Positions 10,756 to 22,871 are shown, counted from the first letter of the stretch. The stretch: DNA of 36,610 nucleotides from Amphimedon queenslandica (GCF_000090795.2 NW_003546514.1:16903-53512); one strand, 5' to 3'. The notes: generated from the letters alone by a model not told the origin. Program-made: numbers and translations.

Positions 10756-13044
10756 AAGCAGTGTAATGACAATTTAGCCTTGCTATTTTAGAGAGGAATT
10801 GTTTAGTTTGATTTTCTTTAGCTTAATACAAAAAGGTAAGATTTTTGTCTTTGATTGTATAATGAATTTTATAACATGTCTTCTATTTTTGTTAATATGG
10901 TGCAATTATTACTTAAGATATTTTAGTTTCATTATTTGTGGTTAAAGTACAACTGCATCTTGTTTGTTTGTAATTACTTCTTGTATGCTTATCATATTTT
11001 GCCACTTGAGTATGTGAATACTCCCTCTCTGTGTAGACAAACTGTCCACATTTGTGACATTTGCCTAAACCTTTGCAGTGCATTATGCTAATGGTAGTTT
11101 GTGAGAAATGTTTGAATTAAAACACGATACTAACGATACAAACTGGTCATGTACCATATGACATGCAATGACATTATGACAGTTGAATACAGGGTGGCTT
11201 TAACTATTTGGTGCTGTACCACGTATTAGGTGGCAGCTTATTAAAGTTCTAAGTGTGATGAAAGTCACTAGATTATTATAGCCAATTGCTGGTGACATGC
11301 TTTGGGTGGCAGCTGTCGTTACCAGAAACTCTGAATGTAGCTACATGCCGTACGACACTTTGGGTGGTGGTTGTTGTTGCATTATACAGAGTGTTACAAT
11401 GTAGTAGTGAAATCATGTCAGTAGTACCACGTGTTGTGTGGCAGCTTTTGTGTCATATTGAGAGTCACTAGTAGTGAAGTAACACGCCATGCCATGCTTT
11501 GTAGTGGTGGCTGTTGTGTTGTACAGGGAGTATAGTGAAATAAACTACATGCTAAACCACACATATAAACTAGCATGCCAAATGTTTCAAACTGTATGTG
11601 GCAAATGAGAGAGAGAGTTACTGCTATAATGTGCTGCTTAGGCAAAATTGCAGAGTTGTGAGTTTTTTGACCTGGAATGTGAGACTACCTCCTCGTTGTC
11701 CAGGTTGGGATTTATTGTATGATATGCAGTGTATTGTACAATAAATGCAAATTGTCTCACTTTTAAAGACCAAAAATATGTTGAATAGATAGTCTTCATT
11801 TTTTCATTTAGGGAGTGTTGTGAAGAATAGTAATTGGTGCTGTATGGAACCAAGTATTTGATTTATCATTGGTAGTAATGTACTGCGGCCTAACAAAAGA
11901 ACCCTGCTTGTTTTAGTCTTCTGTTGGTTGCATTTGTAATGTGCATCTATATTCTGTAGTGCTATATTTTAGTGTTGTTTGACTTATAGCACATCTTTTA
12001 GGAAGAGCCTTATTTTTAATATATGTTTTACCAAATGGCACCTTCTGCTGAGAAAGTTTCTTCCTTATACTCTGGGGTACATCCACATGCTATTGCAGTT
12101 GAGTATGTGAGGAAAAGTTGCAAGTTGTAAAATTCGTTTAACAGGTTTTGGGACATTGTAACAGTGCTTTTGTCTTAAGACTATAATGTACATGCATAGA
12201 TTAACTGTTTTGCATTTTATTGATATACATAACTAGGTGTGACACTTACATTACATTTTCTTTCTGCTATAGTTTGAAGAATTCGTTAATGGAACTATAA
12301 GCATATCATTGTACACTTTTTCTGGCTACAGAAACTGTTGCAGAACAAGTTATGTGTTTACTACTATGATGCTGTAGTTTACAGCAATGGAGCATATATA
12401 CCGGTTAAGCAAAGGGAAAACACTCACCATCTCAGTCTATTTGTGCTAAATAAAGTAAGAGTCTCCTTTTTTATTGCAAAACAAACTTTCTCTCTTCAGT
12501 TTACTTTTCCATTATGAGAAATGGAGGCCTTGTCACTATTTTATGTATGTTTACTAGAAGGACATAGCAGTTTTCTGAAAAGTTTGTAAATGTGTGAGTA
12601 TAATTACACTGACAGTTTACATGTATTATCATGCCATCCTTCTTGTTGTTATATTTTTCAGGTGGTTTTGTTTGCCGGATACAATTGGTAGCTCATATTA
12701 TAAGGATACTTTGTCCTAGTGGGTGTAAAAGTTGAATTAGTTTTGAGGCTTCTGTGTGCTTTATTTATTGTAACTCAAGATCTTTGCTGAATATACTCAA
12801 CCCCTGGACATAGTAAGGAAGTAAGCAATGCACACTTGGATAATTTTTGTTGTTATAGATTTTTAATTGCAAAATTATCTTTGCTGTTCATTGATAATTA
12901 AAATCTATTACTGGAAGTATTTGTAAACTTCAGACTTTGTGATATCTTCTTATACATGACAGTGATGAATATGAGAAAGGCATGCATAATACATTTCTTC
13001 AAACTTTTTGGGTGAATTTCTCTACAATTATGACAGGAACTTAA
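10756..13044. other. Spacer between the transposase-OTU frame and the right arm
   Basis: AT-rich, with no credible coding exon found. It contains the degenerate repeat at 11217-11530 and otherwise ordinary-looking noncoding sequence. The polyadenylation signal of the transposase gene probably lies early in this stretch, but no single AATAAA stands out. Confidence 0.5.
11217..11530. repeat. Degenerate GT-rich tandem repeat, period about 205 bases
   Basis: 'taccacgtattaggtggcag' at 11218 recurs as 'taccacgtgttgtgtggcag' at about 11425. Both copies end in 'agtcactag', and each is followed by a 'catgctttg' plus 'ggtggc' block (11298 and about 11494). A third partial match, 'cactttgggtggtgg', is at 11357. 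Confidence 0.5.
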
Positions 13045-16000
13045 GTTGCATAATGAATTATGTATGTACCTGTCATTCAATTTATTTGTCCCTCCCCTCT
13101 TGCAGTTAGCCAAATTAATTCCATGAAAAGTAAAGCAAGTAATTCTATTTTTACGTAGAAGAATACCTCTTAAGATATACAAATTTGGTGAGTCATGCAA
13201 GACACTATATAATTGTTGATTGTTTTGCATGTTGTACAGTTTGAATTCTTTCAATGCTCTTTTTAAGTTTAAGTTATAGCCATTTATTAGATGCATGTAT
13301 GCTTCCTATTATGCCAAGCTTGAAAGTACTTTCCCTATAAAAATTTTTTTGCACACACTTATCTATATTAGTTCTGTCTTTAATGTTAGGATAAATGAGA
13401 GTTAGAAAAATAATAAACTACTATTTCAGTTGTTTTATGTAGTTTTATTCACTCAATATCTGAAATTTGCTTACTAAAGTGAATAGTTGCATCAAATTAA
13501 ACAATGATAATAATATTCAATACTTGTACATTATTTGTCCATATTGTCTATTTGTGTGACTGCTCTGCTCTCTTTTTTTCTTTCCTTTAATCTTTTTTGC
13601 TCTTTTATCTGGATATGTCTGATGATAGTGCATGATTCTATTAAACTGTGAAAAATCTTAATTTGAAAACAATGTTCTTAAATTAAGCTGGAGATTTGTA
13701 AGAATCAAATGGGACATATTGATGATGTCATTTTAAGTCAATTTTAAGTCATTTTAAGTACTGTTAGGACAATGAAGTTATACCATAGTCATATTGTTAC
13801 ATACACATACATGTAGGCATGTCTTTGGCTAGTTATACCATAGTCATAATGTTACATACATGTAAGCACGTCTTTCGCTCTTAGCATGCTGGTTAGCTGC
13901 TTTAGTTATAGTTATTTTTTGTTAAAAATCTAATGTACACTTATGTGCCTTGCTGGTCCACTCTGTTGCTCTAATTTGTAGTATACATCCATTGAGAACT
14001 TGTTTACAATGATAATGAATTAACCTTTTATAGTTACAATAAATATTGTTATTAAAAATTAAAATTAAAACAATTTATCATCACAACCTCATGGAATAAT
14101 AAAGTAACTTTAAAACAAAAGATTGTAGAGCTAGTCATCTTTGTAGAAGTAGTACCCACCCACAACTAAGTTTTTACGGACCTATTAAGGTACACATATA
14201 TATAACACTAAGTTTGATATACGTCAATCTACATGTAGCTAGACACACTGAAATAGGTGGACTGATGCTTGTAAAAATGCTCCCAAGGCAAAACTTAAAG
14301 TTTGCCATGATGCATGTCGCATTCTATTAATACATGTAAATAAACATAAATGAATAAGTAGAAATGTGCTGTGTGATACTACAGAAATATGACTATTGTA
14401 CCTGTCATGAACTTACTACAAATGGAGAAAAAAACGCAACTCGTGTAAAGTTGTACATGGTGACATGCATGTATGAAAATAAATAAACAAGGAGTGTAGA
14501 TATCACAACTAAAACCTTATCAATGCTGCAAATACTATATAGAATTATGACTTGCAACTAATGAAGCTAATTTTATACAATCATCACTGCTATGAAACAA
14601 TCACCATAAAGCTATTGTTGCTGAATTGAAAAACCATTTAGCATGTTGTATAGTTCTGATTATTTCAATGCTCTATTTAAGTTTAAGTTATAGCCATTAA
14701 TGGATGTGTATGTTTCCTATAATGCTAGCTTGTAAAGTACTCCTATAAAAATGTTTTTGCACACACACACACTTATGAACGACAATAAATTGTCATTCAA
14801 TCTAGGATAATTGATAGCTAAATAATAATGAACCACTATATCTGGTTTTCGTAGTTTTATTATTTCCCCAATAGCTAGAAATTTGCATAATAGTTGTATT
14901 GGCTAAAGTAAAAATAATAATACACAATACTTGTACAATATTTGTCCATATTGTCTACTTTGTATAACTGCTCCGCTCTTTTTCTTAACTTTCTGATTTT
15001 GACAACCTGGAGGCGTAGCCCCCAGGTCGTCCTATAATTGATGTCACCCATGTGCGATACGTATATATTTGATTGTATGTCAACACTTCATTTCTTCTAT
15101 ACACGTTGTATTTGAGAAATAACAAGCCTTAGTAACCACCCGCCCATGCTACATAAGTGGTTGTGGTCACGGCAAACAAAATGGCGCATTGCATATGGAA
15201 CAAAGTTATGAGGTTTCTAACAGCGAAAGAACATAAAGATACTGTTTAAAGACTTTTCTAGAAGTAGAAGGTAGAGAGAACCTTCGTAACTCTTAATAAG
15301 TACCCAGCTGTACATGCAAGGTGGTCAAATCAATTATAGGAATATTTTTACACGGTTATGCTTGTTTATCTCGATATGTGTGATGATGTTGATTGATTTC
15401 ATTTAATTATACAAAAGATCTCAATTTGCAAACAATGTTGTTACATTCAGTTGCGTATATATGGAAGAATCACATCTGAAAAATTGATGATGGCCTTTCT
15501 AAGTCAATTAGTACAAGCATGTTGATATTTTATTACTCATAAAATATAAATTTTTTTGTATTGGGCCACTTTTATCATCTTCTGGTTTTTTAGCATGTAG
15601 CAAGTGAAAATGGTAGAATAACTTCATTGGAATGCAAAATTGTAATCATAAAATCAATTTTTGAATTAATTAAGGTTAAAGTAACCATTGTACATCACTG
15701 TCTGTAGGTTAGACTTGATCACAGTTATTAAAAAGTAATTCAAGCAGACGTTGAGCTGATTATCATTGTGACTTTATAATTGTATCATTTCCAGTGGAAC
15801 AGAACGATGCTGTTTATTTTTTGCATTATTGTATTTCTAATATTGAAAATTATTTTACAATTAAACAATCTCTTGAACAGGCTACACAAGCATAAAAAAT
15901 ACTTACCAAACTGGCAAGCAAAATGAAATTACCACATTAAACTGTGAGGCTATTTGCAATCACTTCTGAAATACTATTATTAAAATTGTCTCACTATAAA

Positions 16001-16215
16001 ATAATTTGTGAGTGCTTACTGATAATGGTAGCAACAGCAGAGATATGTAGAAAAAAAAGATTCACTTCGCCTTCCTTAGAAATAATATGTCATCTTTGAT
16101 CTTGTGTCATTGCTGGATACCTCTGTATATCATAAAACTGGCAGGAAAAATTATTTGCAAGGTGGGGTTAAGTTATGACGTCATATTAGTCAAACATTTA
16201 ATAAAAATGGCCACC
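13045..16215. repeat. Right arm of the giant inverted repeat (about 3.17 kb)
   Basis: This is the reverse-complement partner of 1-2800. It is about 360 bases longer because of an insertion at 15001-15360 that the left arm lacks. Both arms share a local tandem duplication: in this arm the phrase 'accatagtcat' plus 'gttacataca' occurs twice between 13785 and 13870, and the left arm has the matching pair near 1985-2075, so that duplication predates the inverted copy. Homology stops being testable at 16215 because the left arm runs off the window there. Confidence 0.9.
15001..15360. mobile_element. Insertion of about 360 bases present only in the right arm
   Basis: The left arm is continuous where the right arm is interrupted: 'attttga' before 15001 and 'tttatct' after 15361 are adjacent in the left arm near 875. 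The inserted piece opens with a hairpin (acctggagg / cccccaggt, 15005-15027). It carries an internal inverted pair 'cctataattgat' (15031-15042) and 'atcaattatagg' (15329-15340). It also holds 'aacaaaatggcgcat' near 15176, which resembles a promoter with a start codon. No clear target duplication was found, so the class is unknown. Confidence 0.65.
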
Positions 16216-16639
16216 AGTATGTATTTCCTGACTATTGTTTATTTGGCTGTTTCATCTGGTGAATGCAGGTTCTACGAAGCTCTAATGCTTGCAGTCGTGG
16301 CATAATGAAGGCAAACACTCAATCAAGTTTGAATGCAGTAAATGCTTTTGCGATACACAGATGTTTGAAAGTGAACTAAACTCTATGCAGTCCATTTTGC
16401 AAAACTTGAAGAACTTTTGCCAAGTGATGGAACATATGGCAATAGAAAATAATATTTTAAAAACAATCATATTACTAAAAATTAAAGTACTCTCATCAAG
16501 TTCAAGAATTCTTTACTCAGTTTTCATCCATTTTAAAAAGTTTAGTAAATTTTATTGCATCTCACTATAGAGAAAAAAATTGAAAAAATTATATATTGTA
16601 GAAAAAGTATAAAGAAAACAATTTGTGTCCCGAAATCTA
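16216..16639 (+). other. Flank outside the right arm, possible short exon
   Basis: A 93-codon frame at 16289-16570 contains 'FECSKCFCDTQMFE' and a helical, coiled-coil-like stretch, and ends in AT-rich noncoding sequence. I recognise no family, and there is no splice support beyond a possible acceptor 'gaatgcag' near 16268. It may be an upstream piece of the P-element-like remnant that follows on the same strand. Confidence 0.25.
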
Positions 16640-16959
16640 AATTGTACGTCCAGCCCGTCGTACCTTAAAACGTGAAAATATCAAGGCATATGTAACCCTA
16701 GTGTTTGATGAAATTAAAGTTCATGAAGACCTTTTTTTATAAAAATTCTGGCTTGTTTTCACAGACAACTGATATTAATGAACATTTGCTAACATTTGAA
16801 AAACTGGCTGAAGAGGGTCATAAGTCATCGACAAACTACCAAATTGCCACACATATACTCGTTTTTATGATTGGATGGGTCTTCTCATCCATCAAGTTCC
16901 AATATGCTCAGTTTCCCGTAGTAACACTTACTGGAAAAACCCTTTTTCCCTTAGGATAA
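16640..16959 (+). pseudogene. P-element-like (THAP9-type) transposase fragment
   Basis: P-type transposases move DNA by a DDE mechanism. The visible segment reads 'LVFDEIKVHEDL' (Asp codon 16707-16709), a frame change in a seven-T run (16732-16738), then 'DINEHLLTFEKLAEEG' and 'ATHILVFMIGWVFSSIKFQY' followed by 'AQFP' and 'GKTLFPLG', ending at TAA 16957. The D-E-[IM]-K, D-I-N-x-H-L and A-T-H-[MI]-L-V-F-M series in this order and spacing is what I know from metazoan P-element-like proteins. Only the middle of the transposase survives. It starts about 430 bases outside the right arm of the giant inverted repeat, so it is probably an independent insertion. Confidence 0.6.
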
Positions 16960-17097
16960 TAAACAACAGTTTTATTACTTGTTAATTAAATTTACACTTA
17001 TCAACTGAAAGCCTTAGAAGAGTTTAGACCAGCTCTACAAAGTAAACAATTCAAGTGTAAATTAAAGGCTTATGCCATTGTAAATTAGGACAGCTGG

Positions 17098-17485
17098 AAA
17101 TTTATGACGAGGGCAGCAGGGAGACGGGAACAAAAACTGAGGAAAAAGGGGGAACTGGAGAGAAGGCAGGAGAGGAGACAGGGTAGACAGGGGAAGAAAC
17201 CTGGGAGACAGCTGAAGAAACAGACGTGTGAAGAGAATGGGACAGAGAGAGAGGGGCAAAAAATTTTAAGTAACAATGGAGTAAAACGTAATTGGTAATC
17301 ACTTTAATGTTTTTATTGTTTAGAAGAAGAGAAGACAACACAGGGGATGTGGATGGGGTAAAGGATAGTGGGGATGAGGAAGAGGAGCAAGAGGAGGTGG
17401 AAGAGGCCTGGAGGAGGTGAAAGAGGCTAAAGGCAAGAAGAAAAAGGAAGAAGCCAAGGCCAAGGAGGCCAGAGACAGACAGTAG
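17098..17485 (+). other. Purine-rich tract encoding charged low-complexity sequence
   Basis: Almost every base on the plus strand is A or G over two blocks (17098-17265 and 17325-17485), separated by about 60 AT-rich bases that end in an acceptor-like 'ttgtttag'. Frames read as Lys/Arg/Glu-rich protein: 'RREQKLRKKGELERRQERR' in the first block, and 'DEEEEQEEVEE' then 'EVKEAKGKKKKEEAKAKE' (next frame) in the second. It may be two exons of a charged coiled-coil protein with one frameshift, or simply a purine-biased repeat. Minus-strand frames here are shadows. Confidence 0.35.
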
Positions 17486-17811
17486 CAAAAAGAAACATTA
17501 TGAAACATAACAAGACTCTTTTATAGGATTCATCAACAAGTGCTAAAACAACTACTTTAATGTAAAGTTCGAAGAATATAATTATAATTCAAAATCAAAA
17601 TCCAATTAAAAATATTACCTGTCAACTCAAACAGAAGAGATGGCTGGATTTGAGCAAGTGTAGAGATGATTATAAATAGCATTTGCACAAAAGGAATTTA
17701 TTAGCACTACAAGATATATTGATAATAAGTCTTTAACTTTATTAAAAAACTTACTAGTTCTTGAAGTCATTATGAATGACACGGCTTTCAATTAGTAACG
17801 CGGTAGCGTTA

Positions 17812-18305
17812 CTAAGTAGGATTCACCCCAAAACATGGCTGCCACGACTTTTGCAGCCTTGCTTTACCAAGGCAACAAGCTCCTATGTTTGCGAGACTTT
17901 TCAGAGCCTCATCTTGACGAGAGGACTCCATTGGTACCACTAGCATGGCTCTAAGCTTTTTCTAAGAGGGAGAGTAAAAAGTCGGCAAAATGGTCGTTTT
18001 GTTCAGCCACCTTTTTTTCATCTTAGTCATCATCTGCTGTCAATCCAGTTGTCGGTGTGTATCTCAAGATTGGCTGGTGCTAGAAGGTTAATTCTTACAC
18101 CATTCTATTCCAACAGTCTATGTGCAGGTCCATGTCCCATCAGATCATTCTCCAAGAAAGGAAGAAGTGATACTTTGACTGTTGGATCAGTCAAAACTTA
18201 CCTCATTCCGCTATTTTGTTAATCAAAGAAACATATGCTTCAATTTTTGGTGTGGTCGCGCATGCTCAGATCTCAGAACTGGGAAAAGCAAGCAATTTTT
18301 TTATC
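17812..18305 (-). pseudogene. Duplicated block A1, 5' end of an unknown gene
   Basis: This block of about 490 bases is repeated in the same orientation at 24195-24690. Shared stretches include 'attcacccca', 'gcagccttgct', 'gaggactcc', 'cgttttgttcagcca', 'gtcaatccagttgtcggt', 'ttcttacaccattcta' and 'atgct.agatct'. On the minus strand it holds a first-exon-like frame: V-A-E-Q-N-D-H-F-A-D-F-L starting near 18016, with GTG where the other copy has ATG. In another frame, 'KSLANIGACCLGKARLQKSW' runs to a stop near 17818. No family recognised. Confidence 0.5.
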
Positions 18306-18597
18306 TAGCTACTTTTATTGCTCATTGTCATAAACTGGATATCATTGGAAAGGAAATTTTTTTCTCTGTGACAACCGAAAATTGATTTTACCAAAATCCT
18401 GCATTTGGCTTGGTTTTCTCCCATTGGGTCACATTTGTGTAAACTGGCACACCTCCAGGATGAACAACACAGCATCATTCACCAATGGGTGACTAAGGGA
18501 TCATAAGTTGCAAGGAATACTGTCATTGACACTCTTACCCTTAGGAAAAGACAATACGACAACAAACATTGACATCAATAACAGTTGTATGGACACA

Positions 18598-21105
18598 TCA
18601 ATAGTCTTGCTGTTCATCTAACTTATCTATTCCATCGCCATCCAGAGAAATGTCTTCATTATCTTCATCATCAAGACCCTCACATACTGACACTTCTTCA
18701 ACTGGTTCATTAGGGCTATAGTTGATCCAAAATTACAGTAAAAGATATGCATTATTTAATTACCTTATGTCTACTTGACTTATCTGCAAATTTATCCAGG
18801 GGCGGATCTAGGGGTGGGCCAGGTCCACCCAAAAATTTTGTGCAGTAATTTAAAATTAACTTTTTTATGTGGATGACTATGTAAACTGTGAAGCATGACT
18901 ATGCAAGCAATTTATAAACCACGAAGGAGCTCATTTTAACAGCCTTAATCTTCAAAATTTTGACTTTGAATGTAGGCCTTGTTGGCCACACCCACTAATT
19001 ACCACACCCAATTCATCAAGGCCCACCCAAAAATCCAATCCTAGATCCGCCCCTGAATTTATCTTTCATACATTTTGCGCAAACTGGTATGTCATTTTAA
19101 CTATTGCTTTGAATGGTAGACGCCTATCTGGTCTTCGAATGTCAAGGATATACCGCTCAGTCATATGTGGTCTTTCGAAAGTTTCATCCCATGAATATCA
19201 CTTTTAAAACAGTATTTGTAAAGATAAGTCTGACTTAATCCATAATTGCTATATTCATTCTCATTCTGAAATTTGTAGTACCAAAACAAATCCTTTTAGG
19301 TAGATAAATGAGTAGACAATGATTGAAAGACTCCACATTAAGTAATGTCGTCCAATAATATTTACCGTACAGTATGATTCAGCATTTACATTTATCAAGG
19401 TTTGCTTCAACTTCTTCTGCTGCATTGAGGTCTGTTACTAGCATCTTTGATGGTGCATAACCAGGGTGTCAACAGCTAGACGACTAATTACAGTTGGAGT
19501 GATGACCCTATTTCATACATACATGTATGAACATAGTAGTACTAAATATTTTTAACTTGATAATGATCTACAATAGTTGTGTTTGAGTTTCGTAGATTCA
19601 CAGGAGGCTCATTACAGTTCTTCATACTGTAGTTCAGAAGAGTATTTGTACTCATTCCTATGATACATGTACAAGTAATCATATCTTTGTCCATTGTCCC
19701 TTACTCTTATCTGACAGTTGAGATACCAATTTATACCTGCCATTTTTATTGCTGCTGTTGCTATAGATGTTCCTACAAACATAGCAAGAACAAAATAGTA
19801 CAATTAGTTACTGTGCAGTGTGTCATAAGAGTTTTTCAGCTTCAACTACTAAACAATATATGACGTCACAGGTGGTGAATTGTCATAAACTACCTCTGTA
19901 ATATTCAATTGCACTTTTAAGATTTGATTCAACTACTCATTGACTTCTTTCAGTACGTTTTGATATAACTAATAGTAATACTTCCTTAGAACAGGTCAGC
20001 GTGTTTGTCTGAGTGCATGTGTGTTCCTCTTTGAAAAGTGTCACAAGGCGAGCATCTTGTGGATACTAAAAATTGATGTACACAGTGAAATAAAATACAC
20101 TACAAATGCAAGTACCTTCAAAAAAGATGTGGCACAGTTGTATGTTAGGCATTAGCAGTTGAGTCATGCCTAGCATCAGTGATGAGCCACTACGAATTAA
20201 TAACAAAAGTTACGTAGTATTATTAATATACTGTACCTCTCCATCAGTCTCATGTTCTGAAGTTGACTTTATTTCATCAATTGTCTTCATTATTGATGCT
20301 GCAGCTCAACTTTCAATAGCAGGTATGTAACCCTTAGACTTAAACTATAGTGAACACATTTACAGTGCTGCTCTGAAATAAATTACCTGAATTAGCTACA
20401 CCAAGAGATGCCAACCTACAGTACTGTGACGGGAGCATTGCAGCACAAGTAAAAGCATGTCTGAGCCTAAAACAATATTAATGCCATTACCTTGCAATAC
20501 AATTTGTACTTCTTTCCAATAAGTTAAGTATCTACTGCCTAATAAACTTGAGTTGGTGCACCATTCTGTTTGATGGCAAGATTAGCATTCAAATTCAGCA
20601 CGAATCATGTGACCAGACTATAAGAATAATAACAAGTAATTATAATATAATACTTTAAGATACCTATCAGTAAGTGATCATCTTTTGGTTAACCATGCCA
20701 CATGTACACTATGTCATATCAAAAACTAAATCCTCAAAAGCAGATATTTCACACGGAAACAATGGCTGCTATTCATCCGCGTCACCAGTTTATATACCTT
20801 ATTCAATATGATCACTAATTTAAACTCATTATGACTACCTGAGGTATTCAGCATAGCAGAATTACTTGTTTCATCTGACTGAACCTCAGATTCCTCCTTT
20901 TCAGCTAGATTGAGCAAGTGAGACAGCAGTTGCAAGTTGTCAGTAAGTCATCTTCACTAAGTATCCAGAGACCCTTAACTCGATCAAGCCTAGTGATGAA
21001 ATGATCTTTGTCTTTCTTGTGACCAAAATTCAGCTCCATTTAATACCAAATACCTTCTCTTGTACAGCATTTTTTCAAAGAACCAATACCATCAGCAGCA
21101 GACAT
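18598..21105 (-). pseudogene. Multi-exon unknown gene, decayed and interrupted by a MITE
   Basis: Protein-like exons with splice sites follow one another on the minus strand. 21105-20839 starts M-S-A-A-D-G-I and ends at 'ctcag|gtag'. 20466-20387 contains 'LRHAFTCAAMLPSQYCRLAS'. 20298-20237 contains 'SIMKTIDEIKSTSEHETDGE'. 20065-19982 contains 'YPQDARLVTLFKEEH' and is exactly 28 codons. 19772-19737 encodes 'GTSIATAAIKMA'. About 19490-19395 contains 'PSKMLVTDLNAAEEVEANLD'. About 19195-18764 contains 'SWDETFERPHMTERYILDIR' and then 'KDKFADKSSRHK'. 18715-18598 is an acidic C-terminus ending 'DKLDEQQDY' and TGA. Lesions: TAA in exon 1 (after 'REGIWY'), a frame change in exon 1 and another in the 19.4 kb exon, one missing A near 19072, and a hAT-type MITE inside the seventh exon. 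I do not recognise the family. The regular splicing shows it was a real gene. Confidence 0.65.
18797..19055. mobile_element. hAT-type MITE, 259 bases, with 8-base target duplication
   Basis: Perfect 16-base terminal inverted repeats: 'caggggcggatctagg' at the left end and its complement 'cctagatccgcccctg' at the right. The element is flanked by identical 8-base copies 'aatttatc' (18789-18796 and 19056-19063). Subterminal 'gtgggcc' and 'ggcccaccc' extend the symmetry. An 8-base duplication and CAGGGG ends are typical of hAT-superfamily nonautonomous elements. It contains no gene and lies in a coding exon of the minus-strand gene. Confidence 0.93.
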
Positions 21106-21990
21106 TTTTACACATGTAAAACAGTGGCAATGGGTAGAATACACATTCAGCCAGCTCTAACAACTCCTTAACCATTTTAATATCTTACTTCATTCCAGTA
21201 AAAGTTAATGTACAAAATTCTTATCCTTGAACCACATCAATGGAGTGCTTTCTAGCTATACATTTAATTGCTCCTTTTCTCAAAACCAGACAAAACATGT
21301 CCTACTGCAGCATTATCAGCAAAGATACACAGCATAGGGATCAAAAATGTTGCCTAGCTCTACATCACAGGACAAGATTTTACCTAGCTGAGGTGTCCAA
21401 TTTTTTTTCTAAATGTGGTGGTCACGGAAGACTGAGTCAGAAATGAAAGATTTTATCAACATGCAAATACATGTGCATTAAAACTGACCATGCCCTGATT
21501 AAAGGGGGCTACGCACATCACTTATTAATCAGTTAGCTTATTGTACATTATTACAGTAAAAACGCAAAATTTTTATTCACAAATTCAAAATTTTAGCTAT
21601 ATAACAAAATCAATTTTTCATTCTCAAAATACAGGCCGTATATGTTAGGACCTAATTCAGTTTTTCAAAAAAAAAATTTAGACGTGTCTTTTCTTAGAGT
21701 CTACCCAGTAGGCATTAATCTAGGCTTTAACCTAAAGTTGGAATTACACTAGTTAGTAAAAAATGCTGGCACAGTTAAGATATCAATCACTTTTCTAAGT
21801 CAATAAACTTGTCACAAATGACAAAACATCTTCAAATATTGATGAGTTTTATTTAGAGTGAGTGCTTGAGATTTGTCAAATGCCACAGGTCATGCTAGCT
21901 TAAAGAAGAAGGTGCACTATAAAACTATCCACGCAGCGTCATAGAATTGCTTCCGCCCGTCACCGTATACATGGAGGTGCCCTGGGCACA
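21106..21990. other. Spacer upstream of the 18598-21105 gene
   Basis: I see no supported exon. An open stretch at 21240-21446 on the plus strand has no splice support and reads as chance. The last 100 bases before 21990 are less AT-rich and precede 'caatatggcggcc', a start-site-like motif. Confidence 0.4.
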
Positions 21991-22500
21991 ATATGGCGGC
22001 CACATTTGAAAATAACAAAATGGCTCCTGCACTGGCACTGTTCTTATCATGGCTAAATCACTAGCAAAATGCATTATAAAAACATTAAAATTAGTAAAGG
22101 CGAGAGAGTTAACCTACAAGCACAGGTAGAAAGCATGGCAAAAGGAGAAATGGTATAATTGACTTAAAGTAATAATTTTTACATTATTATCAAATATTTA
22201 TATTGTATATTTTGAAAATCTGTCAAAAGCCTAACAAACATGGTCAATAATGCTGTCAGGCAGGTTGTAAGTGATAGTGGCAAAGGAATAGACCTCATTA
22301 CTACATAAAAAACCAGCCCAGGAACTGCCACCACTGGGACCAGACAGCCCTGCCGACTATACCAATTATCAGCCACCCTCGTCAAGTAGAAGAGGTTACA
22401 GCAAAACACCCCCACTTGGTCCTCAATCAGATCCTAGTACTGGTAGCAGTTGCAACATTCAACGATCCACTGGAAGTAGTAAATACAAAAATTATATTAT
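21991..22500 (+). pseudogene. Possible 5' part of an unknown plus-strand gene
   Basis: 'atatggcggccac' at 21992 looks like the promoter or start context seen at other candidate genes here. Downstream, 'MVNNAVRQVVSDSGKGIDLI' (from about 22239) runs with a one-base frame change into a Pro/Ser-rich stretch containing 'PPLGPDSPADYTNYQPPSSS' and 'GSSCNIQRSTGSSKYKNY', open to about 22500. I do not recognise the protein. The frame change and short length suggest a remnant. Confidence 0.35.
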
Positions 22501-22569
22501 TCTAAATTATTAAGCATATACAATAACAGAGTTGAATGGATATGGGGATATTGAGAAGCCTCCTGTAAT

Positions 22570-22871
22570 TGTGTACATCTTCCCAATTGTACCAAGTAAT
22601 GCCGATCAAAATATGGCAGTACTGTGATGGTAATATACCATGAAAAGTATATGCTAGTACGAGCCTAAAAAATATTAATGCCAATTAATGTATGATTACT
22701 TTACATTACACATTATACTTACTTCTGTATTTACTACATAATAAACTTGAATTACGATTACAGGACTCAACTATCATTGAATTGAAATTTAGCACAATCA
22801 CATGACTTATAGAATAATAATAGTAATAATATAAATAAATATAATTTTGATAATTATTATAATAAATAATG

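Noticed and set aside
1-16215. Inverted arms as an assembly palindrome
   Set aside because: The arms differ by about 10% and one has a private 360-base insertion, which an artefactual fold-back would not show.
17062-17508. Minus-strand Ser/Leu/Pro/Phe-rich frames of 62-128 codons
   Set aside because: They are shadows of the purine-rich plus strand.
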